From Enterobacter mori (lineage in GTDB: Bacteria > Pseudomonadota > Gammaproteobacteria > Enterobacterales > Enterobacteriaceae): a stretch of 64,000 nucleotides of DNA. The first letter of the stretch is position 1. Each line of letters starts with the position of its first letter. The stretch is from contig NZ_CP104285.1 in NCBI RefSeq assembly GCF_025244905.1, forward strand, positions 3,410,001-3,474,000, in the 5' to 3' direction. A program made the translations under genes and the position numbers. This document shows, piece by piece, positions 10,120 through 20,062 of this stretch. The notes under the pieces were generated by a model, which saw only the letters and a program-made list of their open reading frames with translations, had not been told where the DNA came from and searched no databases.

Positions 10120-11592
10120 TTATTTGCTTTTCTTAATGTGCTTAATCAAACGCTTGCGCTTACGCATCTGGTTCGGCGTCAGTGTATTACGCTTGTTGGC
10201 GAACGGGTTTTCCCCTTCCTTGAACTGGATACGGATAGGCGTGCCCATCACGTCCAGCGATTTGCGGAAGTAGTTCATCAGATAGCGTTTGTAGGAATCC
10301 GGCAGGTCTTTCACCTGGTTGCCGTGGATCACCACGATTGGCGGGTTATAACCACCGGCGTGAGCATATTTCAGCTTCACGCGACGACCGCGCACCAGCG
10401 GCGGCTGATGGTCTTCTGCAGCCATATTCATGATGCGCGTCAGCATCGCGGTGCTCTGACGACGGGTAGAGCTGTCGTAGGCTTCGCGAACGGATTCGAA
10501 CAGGTTACCCACGCCGCTACCGTGCAGCGCAGAGATAAAGTGCACGCGCGCAAAGTCGATAAAGCCCAGACGGAAGTCGAGGGTCTCTTTCACCTGCTCG
10601 CGCACTTCGTTGCTCAGGCCATCCCACTTGTTGACCACGATAACCAGTGAGCGCCCACTATTGAGGATAAAGCCGAGCAGAGAGAGATCCTGGTCGGAGA
10701 TACCTTCACGCGCGTCGATGACCAGCAGCACCACGTTGGCATCTTCAATCGCCTGCAGCGTTTTGATAACGGAGAACTTTTCCACCACATCGGTGATTTT
10801 CCCACGCTTACGCACGCCCGCGGTGTCGATGAGGACAAACTCACGTTCATCGCGCTGCATCGGGATGTAGATACTGTCACGGGTGGTGCCCGGCATGTCG
10901 TAAACCACGACGCGCTCTTCACCCAGAATACGGTTAGTAAGCGTAGACTTACCTACGTTTGGACGACCGACAATAGCCAGCTTGATCGGAAGATCCTGCG
11001 GGTTGAAGGTGTCTTCAGGCTCTTCTTCGCCTTCTTCAGCTTCTTCAAACTGCGCCCAATACTCAGCGTCTTCGTCCACTTCTTCCGGCGGGTTCACTTC
11101 GTCAACCCATGGCAGTAGCACGGTTTCCAGCAGGCTGGTGACGCCACGGCCATGTGATGCCGCAATCGGGTAGATATCCCCCAGGCCTAAAGACCAGAAA
11201 TCCGCAACGGCCTGATCGGCATCAATACCGTCAGTTTTGTTCGCCACCAGGAAAGTCGGCTTTTCGCGTGAACGCAGGTGTTTGGCAATAGCGGAGTCTG
11301 CAGGCATCAGGCCAGCGCGCGCATCCACCATGAACAGCACCACGTCTGCTTCTTCAATCGCCAGCAGAGACTGTTCCGCCATGCGGGTTTCAACGCCGTC
11401 TTCTGTGCCGTCGATACCACCGGTATCGATACAGATGAACTCGCGTCCTTCCACCTCTGCACGACCGTACTTACGGTCACGCGTCAGCCCCGGAAAATCC
11501 GCAACCAGCGCATCACGGGTGCGTGTTAAACGGTTAAAAAGAGTGGATTTTCCAACGTTAGGGCGCCCGACAAGCGCGACCACAGGTACCAT
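10120..11592 (-). CDS. der: Ribosome-associated GTPase Der (EngA)
   Basis: The ATG at 11592, preceded by GAGG, gives 490 residues, the E. coli length. A further upstream in-frame start adds only 20 unconserved residues. Two tandem GTPase domains each carry a G1 loop GRPNVGKST (residues 8-16 and about 210-218), DTGG/DTAG G3 motifs and NKxD G4 motifs (NKTDG, NKWDG). An acidic linker lies between them, and a KH-like domain and lysine-rich tail ([13 protein letters not shown]) follow. Der is an essential assembly factor of the 50S subunit. It is downstream of bamB, separated by a terminator hairpin. Confidence 0.98.
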   Translation of the reverse strand: MVPVVALVGRPNVGKSTLFNRLTRTRDALVADFPGLTRDRKYGRAEVEGREFICIDTGGIDGTEDGVETRMAEQSLLAIEEADVVLFMVDARAGLMPADSAIAKHLRSREKPTFLVANKTDGIDADQAVADFWSLGLGDIYPIAASHGRGVTSLLETVLLPWVDEVNPPEEVDEDAEYWAQFEEAEEGEEEPEDTFNPQDLPIKLAIVGRPNVGKSTLTNRILGEERVVVYDMPGTTRDSIYIPMQRDEREFVLIDTAGVRKRGKITDVVEKFSVIKTLQAIEDANVVLLVIDAREGISDQDLSLLGFILNSGRSLVIVVNKWDGLSNEVREQVKETLDFRLGFIDFARVHFISALHGSGVGNLFESVREAYDSSTRRQSTAMLTRIMNMAAEDHQPPLVRGRRVKLKYAHAGGYNPPIVVIHGNQVKDLPDSYKRYLMNYFRKSLDVMGTPIRIQFKEGENPFANKRNTLTPNQMRKRKRLIKHIKKSK

Positions 11593-11651
11593 GTTTGAAG
11601 CCTCATAAAATTCAAATAAACGTCGCTTTTGCGGCGTTTTTAAAAATGTCA

Positions 11652-11681
11652 AAACGGCTCCTGAGTGAACAGGAGCCGTTT
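11652..11681 (-). terminator. Terminator downstream of bamB
   Basis: AAACGGCTCCTG (11652-11663) and CAGGAGCCGTTT (11670-11681) form a perfect 12-bp stem with a 6-base loop. Read on the bamB strand it is followed by TTTTGACATTTTT. Confidence 0.85.
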
Positions 11682-11704
11682 AGTATACTACAACCGCCGG
11701 GTAA

Positions 11705-12883
11705 TTAACGCGTGATCGCGTACAGCGTGCCGTCTTTTGCCTGAATCAGCAGTTTGCCGTCAGCTACTACCGGATCGGTCAGGAAACCAGAACCGTCAAC
11801 TTTTTGCTGTGCAACAAAGCGACCGTTTTCTGGATCAATCCAGTGCATATACCCTTCGCTGTCACCGACCACCAGGCTGCCGTTGTACAGGGCTGGCGCG
11901 GTCAGCAGGCGGTGCAGCAGATCGCTCTGCGTCCACAGCGTCACGCCGCCTTCAGTGCTCAGCGCCAGCAGGCGATCGTTCTGGTCAACCATATAGATGC
12001 GGTTACCGTCAACGATGAAGTCATTCACGGATCCCAGCTCACGTTTCCACATGATCTGGCCGCTGCGCAGATCCAGCGCGGTCAGGTTGCCGTTATACGC
12101 CAGCGTATAAACAACACCGTCAACAATGACCGGGGTGGTGTCCACGTCGCTCAGACGGTCGATTTCTGTTGAACCGGTCGCCTGGGAGATACGCTGCTGC
12201 CAAATCATCTGGCCCTGCTGCATCAGTACCGCGCTCACACGGCCGTTATCACCGCCAACAATCGCAGCACCGAAAGCCGTCGCCGGGGCGGATTCTCCAC
12301 GCAGAGACAGCGCTGGCATATCCAGGTTAACGGTCCATTTCACCAGGCCGTCCGCTTCGTTCAGCGCCTGCAGTTGGCCGTTGCTGGTATGGATCAGCAC
12401 CAGACCATCACTCACCACAGGACGAGACAGAGACTCACCGGCAACGGTCGTTTGCCATGCAACAGAACCGTCGCTGGTGTTCAGCGCATAAACCTGCGCT
12501 TTTTCGCTTCCCACGTAAACGTGACCGCCAGCGACGGTCAGGCCGCCGGAAAGCAGCGCAGGTTTACGTGAGAACCAACCGTCTTTTTCCGCCAGGTTAA
12601 CGGACCAGACTTCTTTCCCGTCATCGGCGTTTACCGCTTTTACGGTACCTTTACGGTCAGCGGCATAGACAACGCTGTCCGCATACGCCGGATGCAGGTT
12701 GGAGTAGAAATCGCCAATCCCACTGCCCACGGAGACGTCCCACGCGGTGGATGGGGTAAACTGGTTTTCAACCGTTGGCAGCGGGGACATTTTTACAACA
12801 TCTTCTTCGCCACTGAACAGTGAACAACCACTCAATAACGTAACAGAAAGCAGTCCTGGCAGAAGTAATTTACGCAATTGCAT
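11705..12883 (-). CDS. bamB: Outer membrane protein assembly lipoprotein BamB
   Basis: The 392-residue protein matches the E. coli length. The signal peptide ends in a lipobox, TLLSGC, with Cys20 as the lipidated residue. The remainder is an eight-bladed PQQ-type beta-propeller (repeats such as GTVKAVNADDGKEVWSVNL, AQVYALNTSDGSVAWQT, GNLTALDLRSGQIMWKREL). BamB is anchored to the inner leaflet of the outer membrane and helps BamA fold beta-barrels. It follows yfgM by 10 bases, in the hisS-yfgM-bamB run. Confidence 0.98.
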   Translation of the reverse strand: MQLRKLLLPGLLSVTLLSGCSLFSGEEDVVKMSPLPTVENQFTPSTAWDVSVGSGIGDFYSNLHPAYADSVVYAADRKGTVKAVNADDGKEVWSVNLAEKDGWFSRKPALLSGGLTVAGGHVYVGSEKAQVYALNTSDGSVAWQTTVAGESLSRPVVSDGLVLIHTSNGQLQALNEADGLVKWTVNLDMPALSLRGESAPATAFGAAIVGGDNGRVSAVLMQQGQMIWQQRISQATGSTEIDRLSDVDTTPVIVDGVVYTLAYNGNLTALDLRSGQIMWKRELGSVNDFIVDGNRIYMVDQNDRLLALSTEGGVTLWTQSDLLHRLLTAPALYNGSLVVGDSEGYMHWIDPENGRFVAQQKVDGSGFLTDPVVADGKLLIQAKDGTLYAITR

Positions 12884-12893
12884 CGGGTCCCTC

Positions 12894-13514
12894 TCAGACG
12901 GACAAATTATTTATTTTCATCTGCATCATTTCGCTCAGCGCAGGTGAAGCTTTGCTCTCTACGCCAGCTTGCCACGCTTTACGCGCGCCCGCTTTGTCAC
13001 CTTTGCTCAGCAGTGCTTCACCGCGCAAATCAGCAACGATGGCAGCAAAACCGTCGCCTTTGATGGTATCGAGCGTTTTCAGCGCGTCATCGGCTTTTTT
13101 CTGCTGAACCTGGATACGTGCCAGACGCAGGTTGATCACTGCTTTCAGGTTTTCATCGCTTGCAGCAGCAAGACCCTGTGACAGTTGTGCAGCGGCTTTG
13201 TCCAGTTCGTTTTTATCAACGTACTGCTGAGCCACTTCCAGCGCAGTCAGCGCGCCGTAGGTGTTTTTGTTGTCAGCCGCAAATTTCTCCGCAGCCGTCA
13301 GCGTTTGCGGCTGATCGGCACGAATTGCGCTAACGGTGTTTTCGTAGCTCAAAGACGAACCGCGAGCGGCATCAGCCTGATGGTTGTTCCAGTAGCGCCA
13401 GCCTACCAGCGCACCGACACCCAAAATAACCCCAACAACCAATGCTTTGCCATTTTCAGCAAAGAAGCGTTTAATCGCGTCGACCTGGTCGTGTTCGTTC
13501 TCGTACATTTCCAC
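12894..13514 (-). CDS. yfgM: YfgM, SecYEG-associated periplasmic chaperone partner
   Basis: The GTG start at 13514, 9 bases after AAGGAG, gives 206 residues, identical in length to E. coli YfgM. The next in-frame ATG is too far from that site. One N-terminal transmembrane helix (about residues 22-43, ALVVGVILGVGALVGWRYW) is followed by a periplasmic TPR-like helical domain (AAQLSQGLAAASDENLKAVI, LRLARIQVQQKKADDALKTL). YfgM binds PpiD at the Sec translocon and affects the RcsB-dependent response. The gene is 13 bases from hisS and 10 from bamB. Confidence 0.95.
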   Translation of the reverse strand: MEMYENEHDQVDAIKRFFAENGKALVVGVILGVGALVGWRYWNNHQADAARGSSLSYENTVSAIRADQPQTLTAAEKFAADNKNTYGALTALEVAQQYVDKNELDKAAAQLSQGLAAASDENLKAVINLRLARIQVQQKKADDALKTLDTIKGDGFAAIVADLRGEALLSKGDKAGARKAWQAGVESKASPALSEMMQMKINNLSV

Positions 13515-13527
13515 GCAGTCTTTCTCC

Positions 13528-14802
13528 TTAGCCCAATAGAGTGCGCAAGTGCGCCGCAACGCCGTCCTGCGTTACCGTTGTTTGCTCACCAGAGCGCAGG
13601 TCTTTCACTACCACTTCGCCGTTAGCCACTTCGGACTCGCCCAGCACCAGTGCAATACTTGCGCCCCACTTATCGGCACGAGCAAACTGTTTTTTGAAGT
13701 TGCCGCCGCCATGGTTGGTCATCAGCTTAACGCCCGGCAGCGCATCGCGCACGCGTTCGGCAAGCTGCATCGCCGCAGACTGCGTATCCGCACCTGAGGC
13801 CACCAGGTATATATCGACAACGGAATCTGCTTTAAATTCCGGATTAACTGCCTGAACCAGCAAAACAAGTCGCTCAAGACCCATCGCGAAGCCAACAGCA
13901 GGCGCTGCACGGCCACCCAATTGCTCAACCAGACCATCATAACGGCCGCCCGCACATACGGTACCCTGCGAACCGAGGCTGGTAGTTACCCACTCAAACA
14001 CGGTGCGGTTGTAGTAGTCCAGACCGCGCACCAGGCGCTGGTTCACGGTATAGGCAATGCCTGCCGCTTCAAGCAGCTTGCACAGGCCCGCGAAGTGTTC
14101 GCGAGATTCTTCATCCAGGTAGTCACCCAGCGCAGGCGCATCGTTCAGCAGTGCCTGAACGTCCGCGTTCTTCGAATCCAGAACGCGCAGCGGGTTGCTG
14201 TACATGCGACGTTTGCAGTCTTCGTCCAGCTTCTCTTTATGCTGTTCCAGGAACGCCACCAGCGCATCGCGGTAATTAGCGCGAGCTTCCAGAGAACCGA
14301 TAGAGTTCAGCTCAAGGGAAACGTGCTCGGCGATACCGAGGGCGCGCCACCAGCGGGCGGTCAGCATAATCAGTTCGGCGTCAATGTCCGGGCCCTGCAG
14401 ACCAAAGACTTCCACACCCAGCTGATTAAACTGGCGATAACGACCTTTCTGCGGACGTTCGTGGCGGAACATCGGGCCGATATACCACAGACGCTGCTCC
14501 TGATTGTACAGAAGACCATGTTCGATGCCGGCGCGTACGCAGCCCGCCGTACCTTCCGGACGCAGGGTCAGACTGTCGCCGTTGCGGTCCTCAAAGGTAT
14601 ACATCTCTTTTTCAACCACGTCGGTGACTTCACCAATCGCGCGTTTGAATAACGGGGTCTGCTCTACAATCGGCAAACGGATTTCGCTGTAACCGTAGCT
14701 GCCGAGCACCTGTTTCAGTGTGCCTTCAATGCGCTGCCAGATGGCGGTTTCGCCAGGCAGATAATCGTTCATGCCGCGGATGGCTTGAATGTTTTTTGCC
14801 AC
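13528..14802 (-). CDS. hisS: Histidyl-tRNA synthetase
   Basis: The GTG start at 14802 gives 424 residues, as in E. coli. The in-frame extension upstream runs into the ispG terminator and is not conserved. Class II synthetase motifs are visible: motif 2 around [17 protein letters not shown], the histidine-specific [15 protein letters not shown], and motif 3 GFAMGLERL. The C-terminal anticodon-binding domain includes [21 protein letters not shown]. It charges tRNA-His. It heads the hisS-yfgM-bamB group downstream of ispG. Confidence 0.98.
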   Translation of the reverse strand: MAKNIQAIRGMNDYLPGETAIWQRIEGTLKQVLGSYGYSEIRLPIVEQTPLFKRAIGEVTDVVEKEMYTFEDRNGDSLTLRPEGTAGCVRAGIEHGLLYNQEQRLWYIGPMFRHERPQKGRYRQFNQLGVEVFGLQGPDIDAELIMLTARWWRALGIAEHVSLELNSIGSLEARANYRDALVAFLEQHKEKLDEDCKRRMYSNPLRVLDSKNADVQALLNDAPALGDYLDEESREHFAGLCKLLEAAGIAYTVNQRLVRGLDYYNRTVFEWVTTSLGSQGTVCAGGRYDGLVEQLGGRAAPAVGFAMGLERLVLLVQAVNPEFKADSVVDIYLVASGADTQSAAMQLAERVRDALPGVKLMTNHGGGNFKKQFARADKWGASIALVLGESEVANGEVVVKDLRSGEQTTVTQDGVAAHLRTLLG

Positions 14803-14819
14803 GTTTATTCTCTTTCTAT

Positions 14820-14877
14820 ATACAAAAAAAACCCAAAGAATGGGTTCAATCATACATGGGAAGCTCGCGGCTTCCCA
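14820..14877 (-). terminator. Tandem hairpins ending the ispG transcript
   Basis: On the ispG strand the stop is followed first by TGGGAAGC/GCTTCCCA (14857-14877, loop 5). A second hairpin, AACCCA/TGGGTT (14830-14846), comes next and is followed by a run of T. The second is a classic rho-independent terminator; the hisS promoter must lie within or read through this stretch. Confidence 0.75.
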
Positions 14878-14882
14878 TCACG

Positions 14883-16001
14883 TTATTTTTCAACCTGCTG
14901 AACGTTGATGCGTTGCGTCTCGTCCATCATGGCGGCTTTGGCACGAATGCGTGCTTCGAGCTGGTCGATCATGTCACTATTATCCAGACGATCTTTACGA
15001 ACGCCATCTTCATAGAGACCACTTTTCTTGTTACCGCCGGTCACGCCCAGTGTTGACACCAGCGCTTCACCCGGACCGTTCACCACGCAGCCGATGATGG
15101 AAACGTCCATCGGGGTAATGATGTCTTCCAGGCGCTGCTCCAGCGCATTCACCGTACCAATCACGTCGAACTCCTGACGTGAGCAGGTTGGGCAGGCAAT
15201 GAAGTTGATCCCACGCGCGCGAATGCGCAGTGACTTCAGGATATCGAAACCGACTTTGATCTCTTCCACCGGATCGGCCGCCAGCGAGACGCGCAGCGTA
15301 TCGCCGATCCCTTCAGAGAGCAGTAGACCCAGACCGATCGCAGACTTCACAGAACCGCTGCGCAGGCCGCCCGCTTCGGTGATCCCGAGGTGCAGAGGCT
15401 GGTCGATCTGCTTTGCCAGCAGGCGATAAGACTCTACAGCAAGGAACACGTCGGACGCTTTTACGCTGACTTTGAACTGATCGAAGTTAAGACGATCGAG
15501 ATGATCGACGTGACGCATGGCGGATTCGAGCAGCGCCTGCGGCGTTGGCTCACCGTATTTTTCCTGCAGATCTTTTTCCAGGGAACCGGCGTTAACGCCG
15601 ATGCGGATAGGAATATTTTTATCGCGGGCGCAGTCCACTACCATGCGGATACGCTCTTCGTTACCGATGTTACCTGGGTTAATACGCAGGCAGTCGACGC
15701 CATATTCAGCGACTTTCAGTGCAATGCGGTAGTCGAAGTGAATATCAGCCACCAGCGGAACGCTGACCTGCTGCTTGATAAGTTTGAACGCTTCGGCAGC
15801 ATCCATCGTCGGGACGGAGACGCGAACAATGTCCGCGCCTACACGTTCTAATGCTTTGATCTGATTGACCGTTGCTTCCACATCCGTGGTGCGCGTATTG
15901 GTCATCGACTGGACGGCGATGGGTGCCCCGTCCCCGATTGGCACATTCCCAACGTAAATCCGTTTCGATTTTCTACGTTGAATCGGAGCCTGGTTATGCA
16001 T
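14883..16001 (-). CDS. ispG: 4-hydroxy-3-methylbut-2-en-1-yl diphosphate synthase (flavodoxin)
   Basis: The 372-residue protein matches E. coli IspG (GcpE) in length and order. It converts the cyclic diphosphate MEcPP to HMBPP, the sixth (penultimate) step of the MEP isoprenoid pathway, using a [4Fe-4S] cluster. The cluster ligands sit in [11 protein letters not shown] (two Cys, about residues 270-273) and [13 protein letters not shown] (Cys about 305, Glu about 312). The N-terminal TIM barrel begins with [17 protein letters not shown]. It sits 26 bases downstream of rodZ, the usual pairing. Confidence 0.98.
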   Translation of the reverse strand: MHNQAPIQRRKSKRIYVGNVPIGDGAPIAVQSMTNTRTTDVEATVNQIKALERVGADIVRVSVPTMDAAEAFKLIKQQVSVPLVADIHFDYRIALKVAEYGVDCLRINPGNIGNEERIRMVVDCARDKNIPIRIGVNAGSLEKDLQEKYGEPTPQALLESAMRHVDHLDRLNFDQFKVSVKASDVFLAVESYRLLAKQIDQPLHLGITEAGGLRSGSVKSAIGLGLLLSEGIGDTLRVSLAADPVEEIKVGFDILKSLRIRARGINFIACPTCSRQEFDVIGTVNALEQRLEDIITPMDVSIIGCVVNGPGEALVSTLGVTGGNKKSGLYEDGVRKDRLDNSDMIDQLEARIRAKAAMMDETQRINVQQVEK

Positions 16002-16027
16002 GAAAAATCTCCCGCGTTGCCCGTCTG

Positions 16028-17026
16028 TTACTGTGCTGCTGATTGTTCGGCATTAACGGTAAGACGCGCAACCTGGTTAGTTCTGATAAAGCGGCTCAGG
16101 TCGACAGGTTTTCCTTGATACTGGATCTGTACCGCTGCCGGAGCGCCGATTTTAAGTTTGTAAGGTGCCTGACCCGTTAGGTTTAATGTGCCATCTTTAC
16201 GCTGCAGGCCGCTGAACAGCTTTTTGCCTGTTGCGTCAGTCACTTCCAGCCAACAATCCGCGGTAAAATTCATCACCAGCGCGTTAGGATCGACAGCCGG
16301 TGTCGCAGTGGCTGCCGGGTCGGTAGGCAGTGGCGCCGCAGCAGTATTATCCGCTGACGCCGTCGCCGCAGGGGCGGTATCCACATTGGCCTGTGAAGGA
16401 GACACAACCGCGTTCTGATCCTGCGCCTGCGTGGCTGATGCGGTGTCAGACGGGGAGGCTGGAGCCTGAGCGGTATCGGTCGCTGCTGTTTGCGGCTCGC
16501 TGGACGGTGCCGCGCTATCTGTATTCAACGGCACGCTCTGTGCATTGTCATTACCGGATTGATTAAGCTCGGCAGAAGACTGATCGGCCATGGTGGTGAT
16601 CTCTTCCTGCTGCGCCTTGTGGTTTTGCCACCACCACGCACCGGTCAGACCAACCACCACAAACAGCACCAGCCAGGTAAAGCTCATCAGCCAGCCATCA
16701 CGTTTTTTACGGCGTTTCCCTAAAGAGAAGGTCTGCATCGGCGCAACTTTTGCTGCACGGACCGGTGCCTGCTTCTCCATCATCGGCAGTAATTCTTCTT
16801 CGGGGATATGCACCAGTTTTGCGTAAGAGCGGATATAACCGCGCAGAAATGTTGAAGCCAGATCGGCAGGCGCCTTATCTTCTTCAATATCGCGAACCGT
16901 GGAAACCTTCAGGCACAAGCGTTCTGCAACAGCTTGCTGGCTGAGTCCGAGTTGTTCACGGGCGTTGCGAAGACGAACGCCAGTGGAGAGTGCTTCATTT
17001 TGGTCGTGAGTGGCTTCAGTATTCAT
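16028..17026 (-). CDS. rodZ: Cytoskeletal protein RodZ
   Basis: The 332-residue protein is close to E. coli RodZ (337). An N-terminal cytoplasmic helix-turn-helix domain (about residues 16-90, with [20 protein letters not shown]) binds MreB. A basic stretch KRRKKRD precedes one transmembrane helix (about 112-134). The periplasmic part is a low-complexity Ala/Ser/Thr/Gln/Pro linker (about 150-250) ending in a beta domain ([20 protein letters not shown] onwards). RodZ links MreB to the elongasome and maintains rod shape. The linker is shorter and different in sequence from that of E. coli, as is usual for this region. Confidence 0.96.
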   Translation of the reverse strand: MNTEATHDQNEALSTGVRLRNAREQLGLSQQAVAERLCLKVSTVRDIEEDKAPADLASTFLRGYIRSYAKLVHIPEEELLPMMEKQAPVRAAKVAPMQTFSLGKRRKKRDGWLMSFTWLVLFVVVGLTGAWWWQNHKAQQEEITTMADQSSAELNQSGNDNAQSVPLNTDSAAPSSEPQTAATDTAQAPASPSDTASATQAQDQNAVVSPSQANVDTAPAATASADNTAAAPLPTDPAATATPAVDPNALVMNFTADCWLEVTDATGKKLFSGLQRKDGTLNLTGQAPYKLKIGAPAAVQIQYQGKPVDLSRFIRTNQVARLTVNAEQSAAQ

Positions 17027-17319
17027 TCGCTACAACTACTGGTACGTGAAAAATAAGGGTTCAGGTGCCGGTGAGTCACAATGCCACCCGCACCGCGAAA
17101 ATTCTGGTCAGTTAACCTTGAACAGACAGTATAAGACTGTCAGCCGGTAGATGACAGTGCAGCTCTGCCCGCCTGGCTAAACTGTTGTTACGTCGTTACA
17201 TACTGCCCGAAAGTCATATGAAACGCACCGTAATTATTAATCAAACATCACGAATCTGACTGATTATTCAGTCAGATTATGCTTCACGGCGCAGATCATG
17301 CGCCGTGACTGCATAATAA
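17027..17319 (-). other. rlmN-rodZ intergenic region with two strong inverted repeats
   Basis: This 293-base gap has no gene. TCACGGCGCA/TGCGCCGTGA (17284-17308) is a perfect 10-bp stem extended outward by ATTATGC/GCATAAT. Next to it AATCTGACTGA/TCAGTCAGATT (17253-17278) is a perfect 11-bp stem with a 4-base loop. They follow the rlmN stop in tandem and probably end its transcript, although neither has a clean U tract. The remainder upstream of rodZ should carry the rodZ promoter; I see no clear operator. Confidence 0.6.
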
Positions 17320-18486
17320 TCAAACAGCTTTGACCGCGATTGTCTCGCCCTGCATGCGTTTACGCAGCGTCCGTTTGGTACGGTCAATCACATCACCCGC
17401 CAACTGTCCGCATGCTGCATCGATATCATCACCACGCGTTTTACGCACGATGGTGGTGAATCCGTACTCCATCAGCACTTTCGAGAAACGATCGATACGG
17501 CTGTTCGAGCTACGGCCATAAGGCGCGCCCGGGAACGGGTTCCATGGGATCAGGTTAATCTTGCACGGCGTATCTTTCAGCAATTCTGCCAGCTCATGCG
17601 CATGCTCGGTACCGTCGTTGACGTGATCAAGCATCACGTACTCGATGGTGACGCGGCCCTGGTTGGCATTCGATTTCTCCAGGTAGCGGCGCACGCCAGC
17701 CAGGAAGGTTTCGATATTGTACTTTTTGTTGATCGGCACAATTTCGTCACGGATCGCATCGTTTGGCGCGTGAAGGGAGATAGCCAGCGCAACGTCAATC
17801 ATGTCGCCCAGCTTGTCCAGTGCAGGCACAACGCCCGAAGTAGACAGCGTGACGCGGCGTTTGGACAGACCAAAACCGAAGTCGTCGAGCATGATTTCCA
17901 TCGCCGGAACCACGTTGGTCAGGTTCAGCAGTGGCTCTCCCATCCCCATCATCACCACGTTGGTGATTGGGCGGGTACCGGTCACTTTCGCTGCACCCAC
18001 GATTTTCGCCGCGCGCCACACCTGACCGATAATTTCAGACACGCGCAGGTTACGGTTAAAGCCTTGCTGCGCGGTAGAGCAGAATTTGCACTCCAGCGCA
18101 CATCCTACCTGAGAAGAGACGCACAGCGTGGCGCGGTCATCTTCCGGAATATAGACAGTCTCAACGCGCTGATCGCCGACGGCAATCGCCCATTTGATGG
18201 TGCCATCAGACGAGCGCTGCTCTTCCACCACTTCCGGTGCGCGGATTTCAGCCACTTCTTTGAGCTTATTGCGCAGGACCTTGTTGATGTCTGTCATGTC
18301 ATCAAAGTTGTCGCTGCAATAGTGGTACATCCATTTCATCACCTGATCGGCACGAAACGGCTTCTCACCCATATCTTTGAAGAACTCGCGCATCTGCTGA
18401 CGGTTCAGATCCAGCAGGTTGATTTTTCCATTTTTATTTGGAACCGCAGGAATGGCGACTTCGGAGGTATTCACTAATTCAGACAT
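17320..18486 (-). CDS. rlmN: Dual-specificity 23S rRNA/tRNA adenine C2-methyltransferase RlmN
   Basis: The 388-residue protein is collinear with E. coli RlmN (384), with a slightly longer variable N terminus ([19 protein letters not shown]). Its radical-SAM cluster motif CxxxCxxC is in [16 protein letters not shown] (about residues 125-137). The SAM-binding region has [13 protein letters not shown] resolving Cys lies near the C terminus in [13 protein letters not shown]. It methylates A2503 of 23S rRNA and A37 of some tRNAs at C2. The ndk-rlmN order is that of E. coli. Confidence 0.98.
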   Translation of the reverse strand: MSELVNTSEVAIPAVPNKNGKINLLDLNRQQMREFFKDMGEKPFRADQVMKWMYHYCSDNFDDMTDINKVLRNKLKEVAEIRAPEVVEEQRSSDGTIKWAIAVGDQRVETVYIPEDDRATLCVSSQVGCALECKFCSTAQQGFNRNLRVSEIIGQVWRAAKIVGAAKVTGTRPITNVVMMGMGEPLLNLTNVVPAMEIMLDDFGFGLSKRRVTLSTSGVVPALDKLGDMIDVALAISLHAPNDAIRDEIVPINKKYNIETFLAGVRRYLEKSNANQGRVTIEYVMLDHVNDGTEHAHELAELLKDTPCKINLIPWNPFPGAPYGRSSNSRIDRFSKVLMEYGFTTIVRKTRGDDIDAACGQLAGDVIDRTKRTLRKRMQGETIAVKAV

Positions 18487-18538
18487 AATTTTATCCGGCC
18501 TCGTTGTTACACGTTATGGCCCATGGAGGGTTGAAAAG

Positions 18539-18577
18539 AAACGCCCCGGAAAGCAGTCTGCTCGTCCGGGGCGTTGC
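18539..18577 (-). terminator. Terminator of ndk
   Basis: ACGCCCCGGA (18541-18550) pairs perfectly with TCCGGGGCGT (18565-18574). The loop itself contains a small AGCAG/CTGCT stem. On the ndk strand TTTCTTTTC follows. Confidence 0.85.
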
Positions 18578-18633
18578 ATTGTACAAAGTCTGACGCAGGG
18601 ATGCCACGTTTGCACGCGGCATTTACGAAAATA

Positions 18634-19065
18634 TTAACGAGTGCGAGCGCACACTTCGCCTTCTGCGAAGAAGAATGCGATTTCACGCGCAGCAGATTCA
18701 ACGGAATCAGAACCGTGGGTGCCGTTCTCGGTGAAGCTGTCTGCGTAATCAGCGCGCAGCGTACCCGCCAGCGCGTTGTCCGGGTTGGTTGCACCCAGCA
18801 GATCGCGGTGACGCTGAACAGCGTTTTCGCCTTCCAGTACGGATACCACGATTGGGCCGGAGGTCATGAACTCTACCAGGCCGTCAAAGAATGGGCGACC
18901 TTCGTGCTCAGCGTAGAAACCACGAGCCTGTTCAACGGTCAGGTGCAGCATTTTAGTACCAACGATCTTAAACCCTGCTGATTCAAAGCGAGCGAAGATG
19001 CTGCCAATAACGTTTTTTGCCACCGCGTTTGGTTTGATGATGGAAAAAGTACGTTCAATAGCCAT
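18634..19065 (-). CDS. ndk: Nucleoside diphosphate kinase
   Basis: The ATG at 19065, after GAGG, gives 143 residues beginning [20 protein letters not shown], the normal enterobacterial form. Upstream in-frame codons have no homology. The catalytic His is in [16 protein letters not shown] context, within NGTHGSDS (His about 117). It transfers gamma-phosphate between nucleoside triphosphates and diphosphates through a phosphohistidine. It lies between rlmN and the accessory dms operon; in E. coli the next gene on that side is pbpC. Confidence 0.98.
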   Translation of the reverse strand: MAIERTFSIIKPNAVAKNVIGSIFARFESAGFKIVGTKMLHLTVEQARGFYAEHEGRPFFDGLVEFMTSGPIVVSVLEGENAVQRHRDLLGATNPDNALAGTLRADYADSFTENGTHGSDSVESAAREIAFFFAEGEVCARTR

Positions 19066-19186
19066 GATAACCTCTGTCAATGTTCTGTTGTTTTGCATAC
19101 CTGAGTATGGTGTGGCGCGGATTATAATGAGCAATAGCGCCATTGCCTATGGTTCCGCATAACATTTTTTTAAAATGAGACGAAGA

Positions 19187-20062
19187 TTAGCAACAGTCCG
19201 GGTTTCTCATGTCGTGTTGATGGTGAAAACAGAGCGGACACAGCTTTTCATCCGGCGTAAATGACCAGAAATGACGGTGGCACGTCAGGCAAATGGCTTC
19301 ATATGCCAGTATGGCCACGTTTTTCGCCGTCCCTTCTGTTTGCGTCACTTTTATCGCCGCATGCTGGCATACTGCTTCGCAGCCGCCGCAGCCGGTGCAA
19401 TTTCCGGTTTCCACGACCAGTTCAGCGTTCTCAAACCGAATCGCGTTTTCCGTACAACTCCGCCAGCACGCGCCGCACAATACGCAGGATTCGGCATCGA
19501 GAGCTATCTCTGCCTCGCTAAACCCAGAAAACGCCCTGCGCAGTTCACGTTGACCGGGCACGACGCTACAGATCCGGACATCCTCACGGGGAACGTGTAT
19601 CAGCGCACGGCGGGCGATATTAATCTCGTTGACGGGTGTAAGTTTAAACGCCCATGCCGCTTCACCGCGTCGACGAAGCACAAGATTAAGCCGGGCAATC
19701 GCCAGCAGCCAGTCAGGGTACTGCTCCACGTCGATACTGATAAAACGAGCATGGTGCTGCGCGTGCCAGAGCAGCAGCTCATTCACTCCTGGCGCACGAT
19801 CAGTAAAAGGCCCAACAAGCGTATCGCCACACAGAAAGCGTTTTCGCGGCGTGATGCCGGTGATGGCCTCAGTGGGGCAGACAAACAGGCAGTTACCGCA
19901 TTCAATACAGCGGCTCTCATCAATCGAGATATCTGCGTCCGTAAAAGAAAAAGCCTGAGCAGGACAAACGTCTGCGCAGGTGCAACAGGAAGCGTGGCGA
20001 AAACGGTGACGGACGCACGCATGCGTCACGTCCATCGCCGGGGCAAACGTCAATCCGCCCAT
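19187..20062 (-). CDS. Polyferredoxin of the dms2 operon (multiple [4Fe-4S] motifs)
   Basis: The 291-residue protein is rich in cysteine. It has four ferredoxin-like Cys groups: CCTCADVCP (about residue 22), CIECGNCLFVCP (about 52), CVLCGACWRSC (about 191) and CTGCGGCEAVC (about 222). A further C-terminal CxxC pair group (CLTCHRHF, CPLCFHHQH) may bind another metal. There is no signal peptide, so it is likely a cytoplasmic electron-transfer or assembly partner. Its ATG overlaps the dmsC stop (TGATG), making it the fourth gene of the operon. Salmonella has a similar four-gene set at the same place (STM2527-2530, from memory). Its exact role is unknown. Confidence 0.8.
   Translation of the reverse strand: MGGLTFAPAMDVTHACVRHRFRHASCCTCADVCPAQAFSFTDADISIDESRCIECGNCLFVCPTEAITGITPRKRFLCGDTLVGPFTDRAPGVNELLLWHAQHHARFISIDVEQYPDWLLAIARLNLVLRRRGEAAWAFKLTPVNEINIARRALIHVPREDVRICSVVPGQRELRRAFSGFSEAEIALDAESCVLCGACWRSCTENAIRFENAELVVETGNCTGCGGCEAVCQHAAIKVTQTEGTAKNVAILAYEAICLTCHRHFWSFTPDEKLCPLCFHHQHDMRNPDCC

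Noticed and set aside
11593..11652. N-terminal extension of Der
   Set aside because: The E. coli length and the GAGG site both fix the start at 11592.
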